A stretch of 60,000 nucleotides of DNA from Bolinopsis microptera (taxonomy: Eukaryota > Ctenophora > Tentaculata > Lobata > Bolinopsidae). The stretch is from positions 817,812-877,811 of the forward strand of contig NC_087080.1 in assembly GCF_026151205.1 (NCBI RefSeq). Reading direction: 5' to 3'. This document shows, piece after piece, positions 23,801-35,800 of this stretch. Within the stretch, counting starts at the first letter, position 1. Every line of letters starts with the position of its first letter. The position numbers and the translations under genes are program-made. Under the pieces are notes generated by a model. The model saw nothing but the letters and a program-made list of their open reading frames with translations. It was not told where the DNA came from and searched no databases.

Positions 23801-26800
23801 AGTAGTCCCATTACCTTAGTATATTACCTGTACAACTACAACAATAACTGTTTCCCTTTGTTTTGATATATATTCAGTGAATGATTAACATTTAACAATC
23901 TTATGCCAGCTCCTCAAAAATAAACAATACGATCGACTGATCATCAGTATAAAACGGGAAAATAAACAAATTAATAAATTTTAATTAATATTGACTTGTT
24001 AACCCGCAGGTTTGCCTGACACTGCTTTGTACGGAGTCCTAAAAGTTAACAATGCTAAACTCATTGCGGTTAACATAAACTATTGTCTTCCCAGGAATTT
24101 CCGGATATTTGAATTTGTTTGTAAATCTTCTGTTTATTTCCAGAGAAAGAGTCGGTTATAGAGGATAAGGAATTTGAGAAACGGTTCCAACAAGAAGCTA
24201 AAATCAGTGTTTACGAGGAACACGAGGAGGAGGAACCCTCATTTGTTCAGCTTAACACCGGCAAAAGGCTCAGATACGACATCTGGACTCCAAAAAGGTA
24301 ACCACTAGTAACCATTAGTAACCACTAGTAACCATTAGTAACCAATAGTAACCACTAGTAACCACTAGTTACCACTAGTTACCACTAGTAACCACTAGTA
24401 ACCACTAGGTAAGAGGTGATTAGTTCAAAATGCTTAAGACTAGCTTGTAATATGATTTCAAAGGATTTCAAGGATTTCAAAAGGATTTCAAAATAAAATG
24501 ATCATTACAATAAACATTGTGTCGGATCTAAATATTAAAAAATAAAGATAAAATGAAAGTCAAAAACGAAAAAACCGAAACCTGTCCTGAAAAATGCACG
24601 GTTGACGGTTATAGTCTAAAGAGTTTTAAAAACCGAGCTATTCTAAAAAGGAATGTTCATGACGCGAACAACCAGTCCTTTGTGTCCATGCCTAAGATCC
24701 ACACATAAATTCCACACTAAATCAAAAGTGTGAAACGCACACGAAAAATAACACACAGTCGGATCCACGTTTCGCATGTTGAGTCCGTGAGTCATGTTGT
24801 AGGTCCTTCCTTTTCTTTTCTGTCACTCGGGGGGAACCTCCGCTTGTTCACTTTACTCAAGAATCTGGCAGTTTCTCTGATCAATAGGATATCCTTGAAG
24901 AGGTCGGCAAAGGTCTCCGCTCCAGAGGTGATCATGGTTCTCGCCTGCTGACCTATGTTTCGCCTCAGGTCGTCGTAAAGCGAACAATCCGTGAGAACGT
25001 GTTTCTCATCTTCAATGATCGGCTCAAACATTGGTAGTTCGGCCAGTATACCGACAGCTTCAAGGTCTGATGAAGAACAGTGCTTACAAATGCGACTGAG
25101 CGGATTTTCACGGTTGATGGCGTATCTACCGGTCTCGATGTTGAACTTATGAGCACTCATTCTGAACTGCGCCAGCCGCTTCACCTCTTCTCCACTGAGC
25201 TGCAGGTTCAGGTACGCTTCAGCTGTAAATTCACTTTTGATAGTGTTGTAGAAACTGAGCTTCCGGTTGTTTTGCCGCTCCTCGTTCCAACAGTTAGTAA
25301 AAGTACTACGTAGTGCTCTTTTGAATTGGTTGGGGTAGGTCAACCTGCGAGATGATACTGACTGAAGGCTTTGTCGGAGATCTTCTATACCTTTGTACCA
25401 TGGCAGATTGAGTGTGCGTTGTTCTATGAACGCCTGTCTGGCTAGACTTGTGCAACCAGCTCTGTCCATTTGCTCAAGTCGGTTGAAATACCCAAATACT
25501 TGCTTTGATGCCTTTATCACTAGGGGGCAGCGGCCTGTATCACCCCATACACTCGCATTTGAGGTTTTTCTGCCCACTCCTAAGGTCCACTTGAGGAATG
25601 AGAGATGAAGCTTTTCGAGAGGATCTCTTGCAGTCTCCTTCAGGAGAGATTTGGTGTTGATATTATCTTGATAGTTTCTGACAAAGAGAGTCTCTGGGAG
25701 CCACACCTGACATCCGTATGTCACAATCGGTACCACAAGCGCGTCGAATAGCTTGAATACGATTGTTCGCCTGAAGTGTCTTAAGTCAATACTGCTTTTT
25801 AGCGCGAAGTAGCTTCTGAGACCTTTTTGCTTCAGTTTGTTCTGTGCTACTGCTGAAGAACCGTTGAGGGTAAAGGTTATCCCGAGGTAGCAATATTCTC
25901 GAACTGATGTGATGTTGGTTTCGCCGAGTTGGAATGTCAGACTCTCTTTAAGGAGCCTCCCGGAACGGTTGAACACCATCACTGCCGTTTTTTCGATGTT
26001 AACGGTTAGTCCCCATTCGATACAGTAACTGTGTAAAACGTTTAGAAGTTTCTGTAGTCCAGTATGATCAAGGGCAAGAAGTATAAGATCATCAGCCCAG
26101 AGGAGATGAGTGATATTAACATTATTCAGTTCAGGGACGTTGACTTCCTCAGCGTTATCCAGATCTAGGGAGAGTTGGTGGATGAAACACTTGAACAGCT
26201 CAGGAGACATCGGGTGACCTTGCTCAGTCCCACAGTGAATGTCGATTGTCTCTGACAATCTGTTCAACAGTTTGATTTTTGCTGAGGAATGTGAATACAT
26301 CAGCTCGATACATTGAAAGTATCGACCTCTTACTCCTAGCTCCCAGAGTTTATAGAGCATGGCATCTCGGCACACAGAGTCGAACGCCTTCGCGTAGTCG
26401 ACGAAGCATCCATATAGCCTCTTTTTCCGTTGCGTTACATACTTTTGGATGCAAGTTGAGAGTGTTAGTATGTGGTCACTCGTCTGTGCTTTTTTACAGA
26501 ACCCTAGCTGGTTTATGGTGTCTGGACAGTTCAGTGACCGGAATGTGAGTAGGCGCTGTAATAAGATAGTTGAAAACAGCTTCCCAACATTGTTCGCCAC
26601 GGCTATCGCCCGGTAGTTGTTCGGATCGTATACACTCCCCTTTTTGTGCAAGGGGGTAACTAGAGAGGTCGTCCATGGATACTCCCCGAGTTTCAAACAG
26701 TGGTTGAACAGGTTGAGAACAGCTGACAGCATTGGTTCATCTGACGAAATGAGGAACTCATTCAGGATTTTATCTTCGGCGATGGCTTTCCCTTTCTTAA

Positions 26801-29800
26801 GGCCTTTGATGGCGGTCCGAAGTTCCTCTATTTCGATATCTTTGTCCAGAACTTCCACGAGTTCATGAACACGAAGTTCAGTCTTTCTGCGTTCCGTGAA
26901 GTCAGCAGTTTCTTCATTCGGGAGGGAAGGTTTTGAGTACAGCTCTTTGAAGAATTTACAGAAGTTCATCATATCGAAAACGTCCAGCTTTGAGCCATTT
27001 GAGGAGAAGCTTTTAAGTTTCTTAAAGCGACTCCAGTTTATGTCGCGCCCCTCGTCAACATCACGACAAAGAGATTCCACGAACTTGGCCTTCTTCTGTC
27101 TCACGAGCTTTCGATATTCGCGGCGTTTGTTGTAGTAGCTGTCTCTCAGTTCTTTATCAAGAGGACTTTTACCGTATGTTTTAGCTAATCGATTTAGTTC
27201 ACGTTTTTCGATGATGCAGGCAATATCAAACCATGGAGACTTCGGTTTTGCCCTTTTGTATCCCCGAGTTTTCCTATTGAGGGGTTTTTGTTTATGTTTT
27301 CTAGGTCTTGGTAGGGCCTGATCAGCCATATCACGATAAATGCCGACGATGTTTTCATTGAGCTTAATGACATCCTCCTTTTTTACGCAAACAGCTTCAA
27401 CCAGTTCCGCGATTCTGCTTGCAAACTGGGGTTCTTTTTGGACATCTAGGAACTGCTGTTTATTCTCTGAAGCATTCTCGTCCCATTTGTGTTTTATTGG
27501 GGCTGGCTGGAGCGAGGATAGAATTTCGTCCGGATCAATTATATAATTATGACTCAGTTTATGATGTAACAGTAACGCACACCAAAAAGGTGAATGAACT
27601 TTTGAATTTATGGTTTCCTACTAAATCATTGAAAAAAATAACATTGAAAACCAAAAACATCGTGGACCTAATCATTTACGATTAGCTGTCTAACTAGTCT
27701 ACTTACAATCGTCCTATATCAATAATATCTTACTATATATAAAGCGAGACGATATATATTATATATATATTTATCCGTGCCATTTTACTGACACCACAGC
27801 ATCAACTTTAACGCGACTTTCCGCAAAAACCGTAAATGATATAAAACTGAAACTTTTTTGACTGGGTCAAATGCTTTAATGGCCTTCAAATCAGCATGTA
27901 AAAATAAAAAATCGGCCAAGGAATAGGAATTTTAGAGCCCAAAATTTGGACCCCCAAGTGGTGTCAAAAACGCGAATTAAATAGGTAATCATTATTTTAG
28001 TCTCTTGAGTCTTGACACCATTTTAGGGTTATACGGGTTCCTGCTAGTGTGTATAATATATGTGCATAATAATAATAACATGAATAATATGTGTCGGGTA
28101 TCTAGATTTACAATTCCACTCGACCATTATAATAATAATATGTGGCCAGTAAGATTGTTGGTCAGAACATTGAGGAAACCTATATATGTGACATCATCTT
28201 GTTTAACATGAAAAGAAGACTTACCAGTAATCCAGACTTGGCACTTTAACACTCATGAGTTTATCCATTATAATATTCAAGTGAAACAAAGCGTGAATTT
28301 ATACGGCCTCCACTGAACCGACCACTTACTCGACTTCTGTCCAAGAATTTCCTGTTTTCCTGCTGAGCATTCATCCAACATTGTTACATGTCAGTTTTTT
28401 GTGCGTTTTCTCTGTGATTCTAGGCATGATGAGTGAGGAGACATGGTTTCTGGGTCCTGCTTCAAAACTTCATGACTCAATTTTTTGAGTTTGTCGGTCA
28501 CTAAGAATTGTTTCACTATGCGGAGAATGTCGTGAATTTTCTGGCCACGCTGTAATATTTGTGAATTTTTGTGTGTTCTCTCTACAAACTGTCTCCAGAG
28601 ACAATGTTATACTTTATTAGTCGTACTTGAAGGCTTCAGGACTGTCTTTTTGAAATTTTCTTGAATTAGGCATGAAATTGAAGAGGCTTTATTTATGTCC
28701 CGCTCTCATCAAAAATGTCTGCGCTTAATTTTGTAACTTTATAATCGATCAATTAAGGGGTACTAACCAGTGATTGTAAAATAGTATAGTTTAAAGAATC
28801 CCCACAATTTTCTGGCATTTCATCCTAACTCTAGCTCCAATCAGCACTGCAGTACCACATTCGAAAATTCTTTCGAATGTTTAAAATGTGTACGGTATAG
28901 TGTCACCCTGTGCTGGAACTCGAAATGTATACAGAACACTTACAAAAACTACCAGAAATTAGAAATATGATACAGCCAAGTATGAAATGGTAAACATCTG
29001 TCATCTGCCAAGGTACATGCCTGGATTTAACGGACGTTTTTATAGTGGTGTGGACAGTGTAGTTACCAACCTGGCACAGTGACTACAGTGAGTTGTGACT
29101 ATAGTGCGTTGTGACTACAGTGAGTTGTGACTACAGTGAGTTGTGACTACAGTGAGTTGTGACTACAGTGAGTTGTGACTACAGTGAGTTGTGACTACAG
29201 TGAGTTGTGACTACAGTGCGTTGTGACTACAGTGAGTTGTGATTACAGTGCGTTGTGACTACAGTGAGTTGTGACTACAGTGCGTTGTGACTACAGTGAG
29301 TTGTGACTACAGTGAGTTGTGACTACAGTGAGTTGTGACTACAGTGAGTTGTGACTACAGTGCGTTGTGACTACAGTGAGTTGTGACTACAGTGAGTTGT
29401 GACTACAGTGAGTTGTGACTACAGTGAGTTGTGACTACAGTGAGTTGTGATTACAGTGAGTTGTGACTACAGTGCGTTGTGACTACAGTGAGTTGTGATT
29501 ACAGTGCGTTGTGACTACAGTGAGTTGTGACTACAGTGAGTTGTGACTACAGTGAGTTGTGACTACAGTGAGTTGTGACTACAGTGAGTTGTGACTACAG
29601 TGAGTTGTGACTACAGTGCGTTGTGAGCACCACAGAAACTCTGTGAATAGAGCACATAGAGTCATTATTCCAGGTCTGATAGTCATTGTTCTGTGTCCGT
29701 GCCCCACTTCTAGCCCTGGACTTCTGGTCCACCTAACTTGACCACACACAACTTGATCACGGAAACCTGAGAATACTGAATAGTGCAGGTACCACGGGTC

Positions 29801-32800
29801 TCCTGCGGTTCTGGACTCCGGTTCCCCTGTGATAGTGCAGGTACCAGGGGTCTGGACTTGTCCCCGGTTCCCCTGTGATAGTGCACGTAAATTGCGGTCT
29901 CCATTGGTTTGGGATTCCAAATGTTAATGGCAATTATTTTGGCTCCTCGACTGTAAATCTAAATTTGCCCACCGGAATGAAACCAAGGAGGGCTCTAGAG
30001 GGCTCCCGGCTCTAGAACCCGATTTTAAGTCAAAGTCTGGGGTAATCCTTATCAGGGAACAACTCATTTCTGAGCGACCTATCTAGTGTTGTGGGACATG
30101 CAGTTTACGGAGGGTAATTGTAGATAAATCTAAACCGCTATACGCCAGTTCGGTCTTGCTCCTCTATACTTAGCATGTAATCAAGATAATGAGGGTCATT
30201 ACACGTGATGCCCATATAAGGTCATTAAGGGTGCTGAGAGTTCTGATTTGTAATCATATTCTTCCTCGTACGGCACTGGACTGCAGAACTGTATAACAGC
30301 TGACAATTAAAGAACCCTGGAATCATTGTGGAGAAAGATTACTTGAAAATTGGTATGAGATTCTTTGGAAGGGGGATATGAGCAATTAAATGTGGCTGAA
30401 GACGAGAATGAAGATATGAGTCTGTAACAATTAGTTAATTAGAAACGATTAGTTAATGGCTCAGTAATTGGTCTTTGCTTGTGTAGATCTTATAAGACTA
30501 AGAGGTATTGACTTTGCTGAGCGTGATAACAGAACTTAGAAACCGATTAAGATAATTAATCGGTTTCTAAAGAAAAAATCCAGTTCAAAATATATTATGA
30601 TGAAAGCCAACTTTTTGTTACATCATTTATATATTATACGTGTGCACTGTGCATTTAACTCTATCTGTACACTTTACACATTATCATTACTTGTTCATTT
30701 ATATGAGACAGCAGGGTCACGGAGATAAAAACAAATCAGCCAAACTTATTAGCAGAAAATATGCTTACATTACTTATACAATTGTTATATACAATATGTA
30801 ATTGGTAATAGTTATATAATAGTTATATAATTGTTATATAATTGGTAATTACCTACATATTATCCTTACAAAGAGCCGTACACATTGGACCCACTCTTTC
30901 AGACCGGCCTCTTTGTTCACATTTAAAATACAGATAAGTACAGGGTTGACCCTGTGTCAGGATCTTTTCTCATTTTAGATGAGAGTTAAGACAGCGTACC
31001 TATTACTAAAACTGTTCCCAGGAGTATGATATTCCGGCCAAACCCTTCTTGTCTCACATTATCCACTGCTTACTTACTTTACTTTGGGCGATCCTCAATC
31101 GAAATCCCATTCACTGTCTGCCTCCACACGTCTCGATCGCACATAACAGTTCGAAGGTCGTCTAACTGGAGCCCAGTGTCACGAGCTACTACGTCCAGGA
31201 AGGTGAGTGGTCTCCTTCCACGGCCGGATTGGGCAAGTCGCCAGGGGAGGATAGTGGAGATAACTTGGTCAGAAGCTCTCATGCAATGCCCAGCAAATCT
31301 GGAACGCCTCGACGCAACCACTGAGGCAATAGATGGAAGGTTGCCATAGATCTGCTTGAGGGTTGGATGTTTCTTCCACGAGATGTTCTTGGCCTTCATT
31401 AAAAGACGGGTGTAGCATCCGTTGAGGCGCTTCTCAAGCTGCTTGTTTATGGTCCATGTCTCTGATCCATAGAGCAATACTGGTTCTACACAGGCTCTAA
31501 AGAACTTGACTTTCAGTTGTTCGGAAATGCCAGAGGACCAGACTTTTTGCAGTTTAATACAGGCTGACCAGGCCATTCCTTTCCTTGTGTTGAAATCCTT
31601 TCTACTGTCCGCAATGAAAGAGCCGAGGTATTTAAAGTCATCAACCTGTTTAATCTGGCGGCCTGAGATGGAATGTAAGTCGACAGTGTCAGGGATGTTG
31701 ATGGTCATGAACTCGGTCTTAGAAGCATTCATAGCAAGACCAACTTGTGCGGCTGCATTTTCAAGGTCTGTCAGCAGAAGTTGGACTTGCTCTATGGTGT
31801 CTGACATTAAGGCCAAATCATCAGCAAAGTCAAGGTCTGTGATTTTGACCGCAGGCACTCTTCGACTTTTCCTAGGCACGATGGTAAGACCGAATTCTTC
31901 ACCCATGCAGCTTCTGAGGACATAGTCAAGGACGATGATGAAGAGAAAGGGTGCTAGAGTGTCCCCTTGGAGAACTCCAATAAGTGTCCTAAAAAAGTCA
32001 GTAAGGCCGTCGATGGTCTGGACACGAGAGAACGATGAGTCATAAAGAAGCCTGATAGCATCTACAAGTGGAGCAGGGATACCGTAGAGGGAGAGGATGT
32101 GGAAAAGGGCATCCCGGTTAATGCTGTCGAACGCTTTCGAAAAATCGACAAACACAATTGCGGCTGAGCGATTTCCGATCTTGCATTCCTCGAGTATACG
32201 ACGTAGGGCAAGGACCTGTGGGAGTGTGGATCTTCCTCTACGGAAACCATTTTGGTTTGGCCGCAAGAGGGGATCAATGAATGGGTAGATCCGGTTGAGG
32301 ATGAGCTTGTTAAAAACTTTCGCTGCAACCGGTGCCAGTGAAATGCCACGGTAGTTTCCTGGATTAGTAAGATCACCCTTTTTGGGGATAGGAATGATAG
32401 AGGCCGTTTTCCAGGCTTGAGGGATCACACCATCCATGAGTGCTTTGTTACAGAATCCGAGGAGGTTTTCACGTAGCTGGGGAAGCTTCCAGACTGAGGG
32501 AGGGATGCTATCTAGACCGGGTGACTTGGAGGACTTGGCGGACTTCAGAACCGTGTCGAGTTCTGACATGCTGAAGGATGAGCAGCTGATGGGCAGGGTG
32601 TCAGAGACTCGCTGGTTGAAGAAGGGGAGGGTGAGGTCCGGCGGAGGCTGTTCTGTGCCTAGAAGGGACTTGAAGTGCTCGAACCAGATGTTGAGCCGTT
32701 CTTCGGTAGTGCCTCCTGGCACTTTGCAGTATGGCACAGTGTCGGAAGATGTTAGTTGCCTGATGATGTGCCAGGAACTGCGATGCCTGTGCTCAGGGTT

Positions 32801-35800
32801 AGTTTTCTCCAGCCGGTCAGTCTGTTGTCGAATGTGCTGTGAAGTAGCAGCATTATAGGCTTCGTCCAGTTGCTTCTTTGCGTCTTCAAGCTTTTCCTTG
32901 GACGAAAAAGAGGGGGAAATCCTGTGACTCAGGGACGCATCCTTTAGGATATTACGATGGTGTGCAATATTAGGATCGTTGTAAGGATTTTCCCGTTTCC
33001 TCTTCCTCTTTTTTGGCAGCACCTTAAGTGCTGTGCTTGTAACGCTTTTAACGAGCAGGTCGTAGTCGGACTCGAGCTCTGCTTCCTCTAGGAGTGCACT
33101 GTACCTGTTTTTCACTTCCACTGCATACTGGTGTTTCATGATGGAATCGTGGATCAGTGGAGTCCAGTCAATGCTCCTAAGAGGGTCCCGTGCTGGAGTT
33201 TTGTTGACTCTGTAGCTGGCTTGAACAAAACATGTTACAATCCGGTGATCTGAACCGACAGTTTGCATGATGTTGTACGCTTGACAGTTCTTCACACTGT
33301 TTGCCCACTTCTTACGCCAGAGTACAAAGTCAATTTAATGCTTTGCTCTTTTGGGGTCTTCATAGGTCCAAATTTTATTAGCCGGTTTCTGGAAACAGCG
33401 GTTAGCAACTATCAGCTGGTGTTGGTCTACCAGATCCAGTAGTCGTTCGCCGTTGTCGTTGGTTGACTGATGGTATGTGAAACCGTAGCTATTACTGAGC
33501 TTCGCGTTGAAATCACCGCACACTGCTAGCATGTTGTGAGGAGGCACCTTAGAGATGATCCTGGTTAGAGCGTTGTAGAATGCAGTTTTATCTTCAATAT
33601 CACTGCAGTTAGTAGGAGCATAACATGAGAGGACTGTGAGGCGAGGATTCCCGTTTACATGGAGCAAGATGATTCTGCTATTAACTTTCTCTACAGATAG
33701 GAGAGATTTCTGAATTCTAGGAGATAAAAGAAACCCAACACCACCAACTGACGCATTAACTGAATTCTTCGTAGCAGAAGCAGTGATGAGCTGATATGAT
33801 AAGATGTTTTCAATTCTTAGGGATTCTTTGTGGTGTTGGCGATGCTCTTGCAAGGAGATAACATCATTATGATGCAGGAAGGCTGAGTGAGCTAACTCCT
33901 GTTTACGTGATACAGGGTTGAGAGTCCTACAGTTGAAGGTGCTAACCTGAAAAGGGGTTTTCCTACGAACTAAAAGGGTAGTAACAGGGTTGCTGCAACT
34001 ATCAGGACCCACCCCTCCCGAGGGTTTTAGGGAGGGCCCGTCATACAGGGAGCTAGCTGCCACTGAGTAGTTAGGGGCTTGAACCCTAGTGCTGTTATCG
34101 TGTGTCATCATAAAAGTGAGGGGGGATTTTGTCTAATGGCTAGACATTGTTCCAGGCACGGCGCCACTGCAACCTGGATGTGACACTATAATCCAATACC
34201 CTCATCAGTAGGTACAATCACGGGTGCAGGTCTTCATAAACCCGGCTTGTTTTTCGAGGTATGTGCTCCTCTAGATCCGCCGTGTTTAGTTGACCCAGAC
34301 AGTCGGATTCTTCAATGACATGCCGGTCTAGCAGGGTCACCTCGTGCAGGATGTGGCTCTTCACCACGCACGGACGGTCTAAGCTCGATCTAGAGTCTAG
34401 ACCGAGCCCTGGCCCATATTACAGGACCTTGAAACGGATCAGTTCAAAATGAAGCTGAACATGACCCTCCACTGCTTAGTATGGAAATATAATAAGATGC
34501 TGCCAGGTTTCTGGTACTTATTTTAAGAGTGAACAGCTTTGAGGATATTTTAAAGACCTGGAGTAAAATCATTCATGATTTTAACAAAAAATGGAACTTT
34601 AATGTTCAGTTGGCACTCTCTAATGATATAATCATAATAACCTCTAATTTCAGACGTTTGTGCTGGACTTCATCACAGAGTACTACATCTGGTGCGGAAA
34701 AGGAGTGCCTCTCTCGGTAAGAAAGAAGGCGCTGCTGCTTGCTGAAGAGGAATACAAGAGAAGCGTTGAGGAATGTCCCAGAAACCCTATCGTACCTCCT
34801 CAAGTAAGTGTCCCATAAAACCGCCTCTCTCTAAGTTAGCACTTAACAATTTTACATACTCCATACTGACAATATTTGTACCGTGGTCTCTGAACTAACA
34901 GGACATGACCCTAGGGAAGAAGAGCCAGTGTTGCCATGACAGCTGGAGCACTTCCCTCAACTGATGTACAGCGGAGGACATCATGTGCCAGTAGGGGTTC
35001 TGTTGATATGCCCAGCTCAGTAAAGCTACTTAGACGAACATCCAGCGCTTCTAGTAAAAGTAGGTGTTAGCGTGGCTCTGATAGGTTCTCTGAACGAGAT
35101 ATGGATAGTGTAGTCCAATATCTTGAGGCTCTGATTGGTCCTCTGAACGAGATATGGATAGTGTAATGTAATATCTTGAGGCTCTGATTGGTCCTCTGAA
35201 CGAGATATAGATAGTGTAGTGTAATATCTTGACCAAAGTGATAGGACTGTGAATAATACATCTCTACAAAATGTTAATAATATTATAAAGTTATACAAGT
35301 AGGCACGGGTTACACTAGTAAAGTTATAATGGTACTCAGTCATCAGTTAAACCTTAAATCATCTCTCCATATTTCATCACATATTATCAACAACGACAAT
35401 CCGAAAATCTCACCAGTTACATGCGTCGCTTACATACCCTACTTCCAACTTCTGAACCCCGTCTTAGAAAATCTAAAATCATCACCTCAACTCAACATTG
35501 CTACGATTAAGTGCTCCTTTATACTTTATGTTATAAATAATCAGGAAGAGTAAAGTTACTATATTTTCAGTGACGCAGCGTAGTATCAGTTCAGACAGCG
35601 TTGGAAATGCTAGAAAAGTTAGCGTTAATGTCCACTCCCGAGGCAGCATTTCGAGGGTGAGAACAAGATGATAATTAGTCAATTAGATAATTACTAATAA
35701 GATAATCATTAGACACAAATTACGATCACCCCAATATTCTTAGAGACACGGAATTTGGTTGAAATATGCAAAATTAGTGTGTACATCCTTTGTGGAATCC

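Noticed and set aside
29079-29627. CRISPR-like regular repeats (also 398-723, 4783-5463, 9195-9404)
   Set aside because: Units are directly tandem without unique spacers, in a eukaryotic genome with no cas genes; they are minisatellites.
29579-29920. Minus-strand frame of 113 codons
   Set aside because: Lies over an imperfect duplication at the edge of the 16-bp array; no splice signals or family resemblance.
5896-34430. Viral origin for the reverse transcriptases
   Set aside because: All three have LINE features (AP-endonuclease or LINE-type RT, 3' tails) and lack LTRs, gag, protease, integrase or envelope.
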